Positions 53,058 through 61,608 of a DNA stretch of 64,000 bases are shown one piece after another (the stretch's first letter is position 1; the number at the start of each line of letters is the position of its first letter). A program made the position numbers and the translations under genes. The DNA is from Acidobacteriota bacterium. Lineage in GTDB: Bacteria; Acidobacteriota; Terriglobia; Terriglobales; Acidobacteriaceae. The notes beneath the pieces are model-generated. The model ran no database searches. It had not been told where the DNA came from and saw nothing but the letters and a program-made list of their open reading frames with translations. The stretch spans positions 1 through 64,000 of the forward strand of contig JAFDVW010000008.1 in assembly GCA_018268755.1 (NCBI GenBank), written 5' to 3'.

Positions 53058-53888
53058 CTATTTTGATCCGGCGAACTGACTGACCTTGCCCAGGCCTTCA
53101 CTCCCCAAACCTTGATATCCGCCGTCGACAGGCAAATCGACAGCGGTTATGAAGGAAGCATCGTCACTGAGAAGAAACAGCACGGCAGCGGCCACTTCCA
53201 CAACGTCCCCGCAGCGCTCCATCATGTGAAACTGGCCCCAGACTGGGTCCCATTTTTCGCGATCGCCGCCGGCCGCCTTCAGCACTTCCCGAGTCCAGAT
53301 CCATCCCGGACTGACGCTGTTGACTCGAATGCCCAAAGGCGCAAAGTCCAGCGCCATGCATTTCGTTAGTGTGTGAACCGCGCCCTTGGCCGCGTTGTAT
53401 GTCCAGCGCTTGGGTTGCGCAATGAAGGCCGAGATGCTGGAGACATTCACGATGGCGCCCCCACCACTGCTGCGCATGGCCTCGGTGGCCGCCGAAGCCA
53501 CCGTCGCATACGCAATAGGGCCGACGTCCATCACGCGGTGCCAGTCCTCACGCGACGCATCTGCCCACTTGGCGGTGAAAGAGAAGGCGTTGTTGACCAG
53601 GAAGTGCAAGCTTCCCCACTGCGCGACCGTGCCGGCGACCAGGTTGTGACAAAATTCCTCGCTGGCCATGTCCCCATGGAAAAACCGCACTTCATATCCT
53701 GCCTGGAGCAAATTCTTCTCGGTCTCCGCTCCAGCGTCCTTCTCGATTCCGCTGAATGCAACCCGCGCGCCCTCGCGGCACAACTCTTCCACCACGGCAA
53801 GGCCAATTCCCATCGATCCACCGGAGACAATTGCCGTCTTCCCTTCAAAACGGCCGCTCATTGCTTTGCGAGTTCGCTTCTGCAGCAT
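53058..53888 (-). CDS. Short-chain dehydrogenase/reductase, probable sugar 1-dehydrogenase
   Basis: The 276-residue classical SDR has the cofactor loop VSGGSMGIGLAVVEEL, NNAFS, the catalytic set Ser (NVSSISAF), Tyr and Lys (YNAAK), and SPGWIWT. The first nine residues (MLQKRTRKA) may be non-native; ATG at residue 10 (MSGRFEGKTAIV) is the usual family start. It follows the rhaT-like gene by 9 bases. Relatives near rhamnose transporters include L-rhamnose 1-dehydrogenase and keto-deoxy-rhamnonate dehydrogenase; the choice is inference. The rhaT stop codon just upstream reads ATGGTCTGA, a match to the operator core. Confidence 0.85.
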   Translation of the reverse strand: MLQKRTRKAMSGRFEGKTAIVSGGSMGIGLAVVEELCREGARVAFSGIEKDAGAETEKNLLQAGYEVRFFHGDMASEEFCHNLVAGTVAQWGSLHFLVNNAFSFTAKWADASREDWHRVMDVGPIAYATVASAATEAMRSSGGGAIVNVSSISAFIAQPKRWTYNAAKGAVHTLTKCMALDFAPLGIRVNSVSPGWIWTREVLKAAGGDREKWDPVWGQFHMMERCGDVVEVAAAVLFLLSDDASFITAVDLPVDGGYQGLGSEGLGKVSQFAGSK

Positions 53889-53897
53889 GAATACACC

Positions 53898-54923
53898 TCA
53901 GACCATCAACTGGTTGGAATAAGCAAGGACGAGCACCGCAACCACCAAAACGACAAGGCCAACCGTCATAAGCTTTTTGGAACGAGCAGGCGCGCCCTTC
54001 CATTCTCCGGTCAGGACCCCCACCAGATTTCCGATGAGCACCGAAGCAATCAGCATGGTGGGAAATCCCCAAAACGCGCCGAAAGCCCCCACCCGTGTGG
54101 CGCCCATCCCGTACACCACGATCCCCCCGGCCCATACCAATCCCATGTAGATCGCCCAGATCCAGTATCCACCCGTCCCGGGATGGGAGAAATAGGGGAA
54201 AGTGCGGTTATGCCACAGCAGGTACAGGCAGTAGGCAATATTAATGACGTAATTGGCGGTGAATACCAGGGCCCAGACGGCATTGGGCGCAGCTGCCGAG
54301 GTCGCGCCATATTGCTCCGCCAACTTGGTGATGGGCGCGCCAAAAATAAAACCAAAGTTCACCAGCCCGGACAGTAGGCCCGCGGCCACGCAGAACAAAA
54401 GCCCCGTGCGGAAATTCCCCGTCGTTGGCTGGGATCCGGCCAAAGCGCTTGCTTTGATGCTGCCCGCTTTGGCCACCACCGCCAGGCCCGCCAGCATGAG
54501 AACAATGCCGCTCACCAGTACGATACCCGGCAGCGCTATGATTTGCTCGGGATGCTGCATTAGCAAGGGAATCAGAGAGCCACCCGCGGCGATCAGCCCC
54601 ATGATCAGGGACAGTCCCAGAGAGAAACCCACGGCGGCTACACCCAATCCAAAAAATACGCCTCCCAGTCCCCACCCGGCACCAAACAGCAACGCCAGCA
54701 GTATGGCCCCCCGCGTGGAGTGCGCGTACACCGCGCCCAGATCAGGTATAGTGAAAAACGCCAGCGGCCCGGGCACCAGTAACAACGCCATCATAGAACC
54801 GGCTCCCCAGGTGTTCTCCCATCGCCAGCGCGGCGTGTACTTTAAAGGAAGGGAAAACAATCCCTCCATGGCGCCGCCCATCACGATAAAAATCAGCCCA
54901 ATTACGGTAGTGGTTGCCTGCAT
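53898..54923 (-). CDS. rhaT: RhaT-family L-rhamnose/proton symporter
   Basis: The 341-residue membrane protein has ten predicted helices. The text at the start (MGGAMEGLFSLPLKYTPRWRWENTWGAGSMMALLLVPG) is typical of RhaT, as is GAGWGLGGVFFGLGVAAVGFSLGLSLIMGL. RhaT brings L-rhamnose into the cytoplasm with protons. It lies between the beta-lactamase-fold protein (39 bases upstream) and the SDR (9 bases downstream), and its presence is the strongest evidence that this cluster handles rhamnose. A related sugar carried by the same family cannot be excluded. AAAGGAA precedes the ATG. Confidence 0.85.
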   Translation of the reverse strand: MQATTTVIGLIFIVMGGAMEGLFSLPLKYTPRWRWENTWGAGSMMALLLVPGPLAFFTIPDLGAVYAHSTRGAILLALLFGAGWGLGGVFFGLGVAAVGFSLGLSLIMGLIAAGGSLIPLLMQHPEQIIALPGIVLVSGIVLMLAGLAVVAKAGSIKASALAGSQPTTGNFRTGLLFCVAAGLLSGLVNFGFIFGAPITKLAEQYGATSAAAPNAVWALVFTANYVINIAYCLYLLWHNRTFPYFSHPGTGGYWIWAIYMGLVWAGGIVVYGMGATRVGAFGAFWGFPTMLIASVLIGNLVGVLTGEWKGAPARSKKLMTVGLVVLVVAVLVLAYSNQLMV

Positions 54924-54962
54924 CGTTGTTCCTTTTCTTGCTGCCGTCTCTCATCAACAGGT

Positions 54963-55742
54963 TCACCACCGTTTGAGTCTTTCCGTCACCTCGGGATCGT
55001 AGAGGGGAAGCAGCAAATCGGCCTCATTGTCGAATCGCTGATAAGCCCGCGTACACTCATCCAGACTTTCCATGATTCCCAGAGGAACATGTTTTTCGAC
55101 GTTCGCGTATTTGAAACAGGCATCGGAGATGATTACCGTACCTTTCTTTGTCTCAACCGCGTAAGCCATCGAGGAACGATGATGCGTTCCCACCCAAAAT
55201 GCCCGTATTCCCGGCAGGACCTCTTCTTCGTCATCAAGCAGGCGCAGCTTTTCCGGCGCCGTTACATCCAAATAAATGAGCGTTTCATCCGGGATACGCA
55301 GCTTGCGGGGAATGTGCATGGGATATTTCGGAGCATGAAAATCCTCAATCCATCCCCGCCGGGAAATACACACCGTGGCATTGGAAAACATGGGAATGTT
55401 CCCCGTGGCATAGGCCTGCAAGGGGGAAATCAGTACATGATCGATATCAGTGGGCTTGAGTCCCAGGGTGGCAAGCGCCGTGTCGGGGCGCTCCCTCGCC
55501 TGCCTTATCATTTGCGAGCGCGGCTCAATCGCCTCGGACCAGACCTTGTTCATGGGCCCCAGATCGAGAGGAGGACCGGTATTGATGATGATGTTCTTCC
55601 CTTCCCCGCGAATCACCACCATCCAGAAATAGAGCATCTCCCACTTGCCCCACTGGCTCATCCAGAAAACTTCCGGCCCGGGGACTTCCGCCTGCCCCAT
55701 TTTCAGTACTTGAATTTCAAACACGCCCACCCCCGGATGCAC
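54963..55742 (-). CDS. Metallo-beta-lactamase-fold protein lacking the HxHxDH motif
   Basis: The 259-residue protein follows the fold of quorum-quenching lactonases. The strand-loop IIINTGPPLDLG precedes the helix DIDHVLIS, and later GTHHRSSMAYAV and TVIISDAC keep a His and an Asp at typical metal positions. The central metal motif expected after VLIS (THxHxDHxG) is replaced by PLQAYATGN, so all four usual ligands there are gone. It may not bind two metals, or may use another site; a sugar-lactonase role is therefore doubtful despite the context. The start is GTG with AAAGGAA 8 bases upstream. It heads the rhaT-SDR operon. Confidence 0.8.
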   Translation of the reverse strand: MHPGVGVFEIQVLKMGQAEVPGPEVFWMSQWGKWEMLYFWMVVIRGEGKNIIINTGPPLDLGPMNKVWSEAIEPRSQMIRQARERPDTALATLGLKPTDIDHVLISPLQAYATGNIPMFSNATVCISRRGWIEDFHAPKYPMHIPRKLRIPDETLIYLDVTAPEKLRLLDDEEEVLPGIRAFWVGTHHRSSMAYAVETKKGTVIISDACFKYANVEKHVPLGIMESLDECTRAYQRFDNEADLLLPLYDPEVTERLKRW

Positions 55743-55770
55743 AATTGAGTTCCTTTGAGCCGCCGGTCAT

Positions 55771-55793
55771 ATTAGTCTGATGATCAGATTAAT
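55771..55793 (-). promoter_or_regulatory. Near-perfect palindromic operator of the divergent regulator region
   Basis: The 23-base site reads ATTAGTCTGA / TGA / TCAGATTAAT; arms differ at one position. It is the most symmetric member of the cluster's operator set and lies 29-51 bases before the minus-strand operon (GTG at 55742). Confidence 0.7.
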
Positions 55794-55847
55794 GTCAAAC
55801 ATAAATCCACACAATTATGTCGGAAGTCGCGGAGTTGAATTTACCGG

Positions 55848-55870
55848 ATATGATCTATAATTCAGACCAT
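55848..55870 (-). promoter_or_regulatory. TGGTCTGA operator before the GntR gene
   Basis: On the minus strand it reads ATGGTCTGA, then ATTATAGATCATAT, closely like the site before the TonB receptor. It lies 45-67 bases before the regulator's ATG, as expected for autoregulation. A short palindrome GACCGGTC follows directly (55873-55880). Confidence 0.65.
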
Positions 55871-55914
55871 TAGACCGGTCAGGAATTTTTCGGCCGGCCC
55901 AGAAAGAGCTTTTT

Positions 55915-56640
55915 ATGGCGAATCTCACGACGCAGCTAGGCAAGCCGGTCACGAAAACCACGCTGAGCGACAACATCGCCGATCAGATTGTGCAATTGAT
56001 TTCGAAAGGCAATCTTCGCCCGGGAGATCGTCTTCCTCCAGAACGGGAGCTCTGCAAACAGTTCGGGGTGGGGCGTTCTTCTCTGCGCGAAGCGGTGCGC
56101 TGCCTCGCTATCGTCGGTCTTCTGGATGTACGGGTCGGCGATGGAACTTTCGTAGCCCCCGATGGCGCAAAGTTTATGGGCACTGTTTTCGAATGGCGGA
56201 TCGTGACCGAACAGCAGGACATTACCAGCCTGCTCGAGCTGCGCCTTGCCCTGGAGGCGGAAACGGCCTATCACACTGCCATGCGCGGAACCGCAGAAGA
56301 CGTGGCGGCGTTGCGGGAGATCGTAGAGAAAATGGAAGATATGGTCGCCAATCGCATTAAGTTTTCCGCACTGGACGCGCAATTTCACCTGACCATCGCC
56401 CGCGCCTCGCAAAACAAGTTGATGTTTGATCTCTTGACCCTGGTGCGGAGCCAGCTCGAACGCTCGCTATTAAAGGTGCTCTCCTTACCCGGAGGCGGTG
56501 GGGACGTGGCCGTGAAACAGCACGCCGCGATTCTTGAAGCGATCCATCGCCGGGACGGCGAAGGCGCTAAAGACTTGATGCGTGCGCACATTCAATACAC
56601 GCTCAAGAACTACAAGAAACACGCTCAGGAGCTGATTTAG
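55915..56640 (+). CDS. GntR-family regulator, FadR/FCD subfamily
   Basis: The 241-residue protein has an N-terminal winged helix (LSDNIADQIVQLISKGNLRPGDRLPPERELCKQFGVGRSSLREAVRCL, residues 17-65, then VRVGDGTFVAP). The C-terminal helical FCD domain (DITSLLELRLALEAETAYHTA, ALDAQFHLTIARASQN, KQHAAILEAIHRRDGEGAKDLMRAHI) has the Asp/His set that usually binds a metal and a carboxylate ligand. FCD regulators commonly sense sugar acids, which fits the cluster. It is flanked by two operator sites and is the obvious candidate binder of all TGGTCTGAT copies. Confidence 0.93.
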   Translation: MANLTTQLGKPVTKTTLSDNIADQIVQLISKGNLRPGDRLPPERELCKQFGVGRSSLREAVRCLAIVGLLDVRVGDGTFVAPDGAKFMGTVFEWRIVTEQQDITSLLELRLALEAETAYHTAMRGTAEDVAALREIVEKMEDMVANRIKFSALDAQFHLTIARASQNKLMFDLLTLVRSQLERSLLKVLSLPGGGGDVAVKQHAAILEAIHRRDGEGAKDLMRAHIQYTLKNYKKHAQELI

Positions 56641-56752
56641 AGTGTGTCCGGCCCTGTATGAGTCAGCTCAAACTGGACCACTCGCCCCCCGCAACTCTTC
56701 CGAAGACAGCTGAGGTGTAAGCGAATTTACCAATCATCAGGAGACATCCACC

Positions 56753-57829
56753 ATGCAAGTTTGGGGCAACAAATGGACGAGCAAGCAACTCCTGGAAAGA
56801 ACAGGGGCCCTTTCCCAATTGGGGGGCATTGTTCAATCCGAATATGTCACCGGCAAAGCTAAGGGAGTCAACGCTCTTCGCGTCCGCACCGCCACGGGAC
56901 TTGAATTTTCAGTTTTGCCGGACAAAGGGCTGGACATCGTCGAAGCATCTTATCGTGGCAACTCGCTGGCTTGGCACTCCCCGGTAGGAATCGTCCATCC
57001 CGCCTATTACGATCCCCGCAAAATCGAATGGCTCAAGACCTTTCCCGGGGGACTCTTGTGCACTTGCGGGATGACCAATGCGGGATTTCCGGATGAAGAC
57101 ATGGGAGAAGAACTAGGGCTGCATGGTGCGGTTTCCAACATTCCCGCAGAGCATGTCCATTGGACAGAGGAATGGCAGGATGACGACTGCTGGCTCCGCA
57201 TCACGGGAAAGGTGCGGGAGGCGCGGGTTCACGGGCCAAACCTATTGCTGCGCCGAACCGTCCATGCTTCCCTATTGCGCTCCATGATCCGGGTAGAAGA
57301 TGTCGTGGAGAACCAGGGATTCCTTGACACCCCCTTGATGTATATCTATCACCTGAATTTTGGGTTTCCGCTTTTGACGGAATTCAGCCGGATCTACGCA
57401 CCCAGCCTGGCAGTGACTGGCCGTAATCAGCATTCCACCGCTTCGCTGGACAAATGGGCGGAGTTTGAGCCGCCTACCTTAGGGATTGGGGAGCGCGTGT
57501 ACTACCACGACATGCGGCCCGATCCGGACGGTAAGGTCACAATCGTATTGCTGAGTGATGATCGCAGCAAGGATTTTGGCATTTCCGTGCGCTATTCGGC
57601 GGCCTCCATGCCACGCTTTATTCAGTGGAAGATGACCGGCGTCAATCATTTTGTGCTGGGGCTTGAGCCGGCGAATTGCCGCGTGGAAGGCAGGGCGGCA
57701 GAGCGTAAGGCCGGCACCCTGAAGACCCTGAAACCCGGAGAACAGGAACGCTTCGGCTTTGAAATGCACATCCTGGATGGCAAGCAAGAAGTCCAGGAGG
57801 CCATTGCCAAAATCGAGATTGCCCGCTAG
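56753..57829 (+). CDS. DUF4432-like aldose-1-epimerase-fold protein
   Basis: The 358-residue protein has the galactose-mutarotase fold signature of DUF4432: FSVLPDKGLDIVEASYRGNSLAWHSPVGIVHP near the start, LLCTCGMTNAG, EELGLHGAVSNIPAEHV, an Arg-rich strand, and HFVLGLEPANCRVEGRAAERKAGTLKTLKPGEQERF at the end. The His in LGLHG and the Glu in GLEPAN are candidate acid-base residues. It could interconvert sugar anomers for the local pathway. AGGAG lies about 10 bases before the ATG. It follows the regulator by 112 bases on the same strand. Confidence 0.85.
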   Translation: MQVWGNKWTSKQLLERTGALSQLGGIVQSEYVTGKAKGVNALRVRTATGLEFSVLPDKGLDIVEASYRGNSLAWHSPVGIVHPAYYDPRKIEWLKTFPGGLLCTCGMTNAGFPDEDMGEELGLHGAVSNIPAEHVHWTEEWQDDDCWLRITGKVREARVHGPNLLLRRTVHASLLRSMIRVEDVVENQGFLDTPLMYIYHLNFGFPLLTEFSRIYAPSLAVTGRNQHSTASLDKWAEFEPPTLGIGERVYYHDMRPDPDGKVTIVLLSDDRSKDFGISVRYSAASMPRFIQWKMTGVNHFVLGLEPANCRVEGRAAERKAGTLKTLKPGEQERFGFEMHILDGKQEVQEAIAKIEIAR

Positions 57830-57887
57830 AAATCGGTCCGGCCGGTTACAAACAGGCCGGACATCCTTTCCTTAAGGCGTCCGCCTC

Positions 57888-60800
57888 TCACTGGGTTTCG
57901 GCCGCTGGCCCCATGGCGTTGGCATGAAATTCGTATTCTCCGGAAGCGACCTGAAACACGGCTGCGCCGCCTTCCTGACGTAGAAAAGTGACTCCGCGGA
58001 CCTGTGTCGCCGGTCCGGTCCCTTCCTGGACCTGCGCGATCGAAGTTGCCGGAACATAGACTGTTGCGGTGGTATTGACCGGCACTACAATGCGCAACTG
58101 CAACTTTCCCGCCTCTTGTCTCCACTCCGAGACAATTTCTCCACGGACCGATTGGTAAGTCGCTTTGGCGAATGTAATTTGCTTCTCCGGTCGCGGGCGA
58201 ATAAGGAAATGCCGAAAGCCGGGGTTTCCCGGATCCAGGTTAATGCCTCCGACATTGCGATAGATCCATTCGCCGACCGCTCCCATGCCGTAATGGTTGA
58301 ATGAATTCATGTAGGGCGCCTGATATCCCCGGCCTTCCACATATCCATCCCAGCGCTCCCAGACGGTCGTGGCGCCATGGTCAATCATATATCCCCAGGA
58401 TGGAACTTCACGGTTGGTTAGTAGCTGATAGGCCAAATGGTTGTAGCCGGCATTACTTAGTTCCAGCATTAAACGATTCGTTCCATGAATTCCCGTCGAG
58501 AGATAGCCATTGCGAAAAGAGCGGACATTCTGTGCCATTCGCGCCGCTGCCTTACGGTTAAGATCGGGGGACAGCAGATTGAAATTCAGGGCCAAAGCAT
58601 AAGAGGTTTGATTGTCTCCGTCCGTTGATGTCCCGGCCCCTGTCGCCAATGCCGGATCAGACGGGCTTTTCGCGTGGATAACTCCGTCATCGCCGACAAA
58701 TTCTTTCTGGAATGCCATACGAATCTTCTCCGCAAGCTCGCCATAGGTGCGCGCTTCAGCCTGCCGTCCCAGCACCCGGGCCATCTCAGCAACTACGTGG
58801 GTGGATTGCGCGAAGAACGCGGTAGCGAAAAGATCCGTGGGTGTCGCAGCCCCTTGCTTGGGCCAATTCGGCAAGTCAATGGTGTCGGCATTCAGCCAGT
58901 CGGTAAAGGCAATGCCGCGCGCCTTTCGCCAAATCAGGTCCGGATTCGCCGCGTGAATGCCATCCACATAGCGTCGCGCGGAATCGAATTGCGACTCAAG
59001 TATCCTTGTATCGCCATAGGTCAGATACATTTGCCAGGGCAGCAATACGCCGGCATCTGACCAACCCGGCACTGCACTGCCCTCCGGGGGTGGGCCAAAT
59101 GGGCTGGGAGCAAATGCCGCGAAGACGCCGTCCCCTCCCTGCGCATCACGAATGTCCTGAAACCATTTGGAATAGAATCGCGACAAATCCATGTTAAACA
59201 TGGCCGCGGGAGAAAAGACCTGCGCGTCCGCCATCCAACCGGCACGTTCGCCACGCTGCGGACAGTCGGTGGGAATCCCGGTCAAATTCCCTACTTGCGT
59301 CCACCAGATGTTTTGCATGAGCTTATTAACCAGTTGATTGGAGGTCTCCAGCGTGCCGGTACGCGGCGCCGCCGTGTGCACCACCTTTCCCACCAGCATG
59401 TTCGGCGTTGGCTTATAGGCCAGACCGGTTATTTCTACGTAACGGAATCCGTGATAGGTAAAACGCGGCTCGTAGCTTTCTTCTCCACTTCCGCGCGCAT
59501 AGTAAATGTCCGTCTGTTTGGCGCCCTGAAGATTTTCCCGCAGATTGTCGGTGTAGATTGAGCCGTCCTCTCGCAAAACCTCGGCGTGACGCAGTTTGAT
59601 CGCGGTTCCGGCGGGTGCATGGAGTTGCAGGCGCACCCAGCCGACCATATTCTGTCCCATATCCGCCACGTACACCCCGGGCATAGGCTCATGGACCCCC
59701 ACCGGGTGAACTTCGCCGACTACTTCAATGGGCTGATCATATTGACTGACCAAAGCGGCGTGGACGTCTTCCGACACTTTGGCCGCGGACCACTTCGAAT
59801 CGTTGAACCCGGAATGGTCCCACCCTGCCATTTCTTTGCGGGCGTCATAAACCTCGCCGTCAAAGATGTCATCGCTGCGCAGAGGCCCCTCTTGTGTGAC
59901 CTTCCAGGAGTCATCGCTCACGATAACTTGCGAAGTTCCATCTTTGAACTCCAATTTCAACTGCAAGAGAAACTTGGGCTCGGTCCCGTAGAACCGGCGT
60001 CCCGGCAAAAACGATGTCCGTCCGGCATACCAGCCGTGCCCCACCAATGCGCCGACGGCATTTTCTCCAGCCTGCAAGAGATCGGTGACGTCATATACCT
60101 GATATTGCACACGTTTGTTGTAATCGGTCCATTCCGGTGCAAGCACATGGTTTCCGACACGCTTTCCATTCACATGCAGTTCATAGAGTCCGAGGGCCGA
60201 AACGTAGGCCCGCGCGCGCGCCACGGCTGCGCGCACCTGAAATTCTTTGCGCGCCATAAGGGCAGGCGCCGGAGCGCCGGCCCGCGCCGCCTGCGCCACC
60301 GTCACCGTATCGTTGAGAAATTGCAGGGACCAAGCCCCTTGCTCTTCACTGTCGGATGCGCTGGGGACCGCGCCGGCACGCGACAAAGGCAACAAAGGGT
60401 GGGGCGGACGCGGATCGGATTGCAACGCTTCCATTTCGGCCAGCGCGAAACCATAAGCTCCCTGACCTGCGGAGGCCAGGCGTGTCACCACCAGGCGAAC
60501 ATAACGTCCTTGTGCCGGAGAAAAATGCAATTCCACAGGCTTGTCACCGGGATTGGGATAGTCCGCTTTCGTCTGGTCTATGACGGTTTGAAAGTTAGCA
60601 AAATCGGGATTTCCGGAAACATCCACCCGAAAGCGCACGGGAAATAGATAGCCGGCCGGCGCATCCGGAATGTCGAAGGGCTTGGTGGGAAACAATTTGA
60701 CCGTATCTAGCCGCTTGTCCAGGAGCAGATCTATGGCCACCCATTTTTCTATGTCGGCCGAAGATGCGAATTGAGAGCGATAGCCGTTATGGCCAGCGGA

Positions 60801-61289
60801 TTCTCCGTCAGGGTGACGGATCCACTTGGCTTTCCAATCGCCGGCATTAAGCAGACCCATACCCCAATGGCTGGGCTCGCTCCACGCGGAGGCGGTCCCA
60901 TGCTGGTCCCACACCCGCACTTTCCACCAATAGTCGCGTCCACTCTGCAGCGGCTTGCCCGCATACTCAACGTGGACGGTCTCCTGCGAAGGTACCTTTC
61001 CAGAGTCCCAGCTATCGGAAACGCCTTCTCGCAGGCGTGCAGGACTCGTCGCCACCAACACCTGGTAGGCGCTCTGCTCCTGACCGCGTTCTCCCTTGCG
61101 AACCGGGTGCAAAAGCCAACCAAAGCGTGGATGCGGCGCTTCCAAGCCAAGGGGATTTGCTGCGTATTCCGTGCGTAGATTATCGATGTGGAGTGAACTT
61201 CCCGACTTTAGAGTGTCCCCGCCGCTGTATTCGGTAATCATGAGGAGGAGAAAACAAAGAAGCATCCTGGGGAATCTTTCACTGGACAT
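57888..61289 (-). CDS. Secreted GH78 alpha-L-rhamnosidase with internal discoidin-like domain
   Basis: The 1133-residue protein starts at ATG 61289 (GGAGGT 6 bases upstream; the frame runs upstream to 61385 without signal text). It has a signal peptide (RFPRMLLCFLLLMITEYSGG). The GH78 N-terminal Ig-like unit (LRTEYAANPLGLEAPHPRFGW, YWWKVRVWDQHGTASAWSEP) is followed by a discoidin/F5-8-type insert (about 175-300; WVAIDLLLDKRLDTVKLFP, GRYVRLVVTRLA). The catalytic barrel has DCPQRGERAGWMADAQ (Glu general acid) and ATTVWERWDGY (Glu general base). It releases terminal alpha-L-rhamnose. A TGGTCTGAT operator lies 60-82 bases upstream. Confidence 0.93.
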   Translation of the reverse strand: MSSERFPRMLLCFLLLMITEYSGGDTLKSGSSLHIDNLRTEYAANPLGLEAPHPRFGWLLHPVRKGERGQEQSAYQVLVATSPARLREGVSDSWDSGKVPSQETVHVEYAGKPLQSGRDYWWKVRVWDQHGTASAWSEPSHWGMGLLNAGDWKAKWIRHPDGESAGHNGYRSQFASSADIEKWVAIDLLLDKRLDTVKLFPTKPFDIPDAPAGYLFPVRFRVDVSGNPDFANFQTVIDQTKADYPNPGDKPVELHFSPAQGRYVRLVVTRLASAGQGAYGFALAEMEALQSDPRPPHPLLPLSRAGAVPSASDSEEQGAWSLQFLNDTVTVAQAARAGAPAPALMARKEFQVRAAVARARAYVSALGLYELHVNGKRVGNHVLAPEWTDYNKRVQYQVYDVTDLLQAGENAVGALVGHGWYAGRTSFLPGRRFYGTEPKFLLQLKLEFKDGTSQVIVSDDSWKVTQEGPLRSDDIFDGEVYDARKEMAGWDHSGFNDSKWSAAKVSEDVHAALVSQYDQPIEVVGEVHPVGVHEPMPGVYVADMGQNMVGWVRLQLHAPAGTAIKLRHAEVLREDGSIYTDNLRENLQGAKQTDIYYARGSGEESYEPRFTYHGFRYVEITGLAYKPTPNMLVGKVVHTAAPRTGTLETSNQLVNKLMQNIWWTQVGNLTGIPTDCPQRGERAGWMADAQVFSPAAMFNMDLSRFYSKWFQDIRDAQGGDGVFAAFAPSPFGPPPEGSAVPGWSDAGVLLPWQMYLTYGDTRILESQFDSARRYVDGIHAANPDLIWRKARGIAFTDWLNADTIDLPNWPKQGAATPTDLFATAFFAQSTHVVAEMARVLGRQAEARTYGELAEKIRMAFQKEFVGDDGVIHAKSPSDPALATGAGTSTDGDNQTSYALALNFNLLSPDLNRKAAARMAQNVRSFRNGYLSTGIHGTNRLMLELSNAGYNHLAYQLLTNREVPSWGYMIDHGATTVWERWDGYVEGRGYQAPYMNSFNHYGMGAVGEWIYRNVGGINLDPGNPGFRHFLIRPRPEKQITFAKATYQSVRGEIVSEWRQEAGKLQLRIVVPVNTTATVYVPATSIAQVQEGTGPATQVRGVTFLRQEGGAAVFQVASGEYEFHANAMGPAAETQ

Positions 61290-61608
61290 GGAGTTACCTC
61301 CGGGGAGTCGAAATGCCGTTGGGCGGCAAGAAATGGCCCTTACTGGACTGAACATATTATTATCAGACCATTCGAAGCATAGCAATGCCTATCTGGTAAA
61401 CCAAGGCATAGGCTTCAGCAAGTCCCGAATCGCTGGAGCGGCCGGCGCACGCGCGGCTGTCTGCTCTACCCTTGGCTGACTTGCAGCTGTTTTATGTCCC
61501 GATGACCTGGGCTTCCTATACTTGCTCGCTCACCTGCTTTTCCCCTTTTTCCTTGACCCAAAATCAAAAAGCCGACACCGGGGAGATGGGGAACAGCTTG
61601 TGCCGCAA
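61290..61608 (-). promoter_or_regulatory. Upstream region of the rhamnosidase with a TGGTCTGAT operator at 61349-61371
   Basis: On the minus strand the site reads ATGGTCTGAT, then AATAATATGTTCA, the fifth transcription unit carrying this pattern. The rest of the 319-base gap, up to the PhyH gene end, holds no supported gene; the plus-strand frames here lack ribosome sites and family text. Confidence 0.6.
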
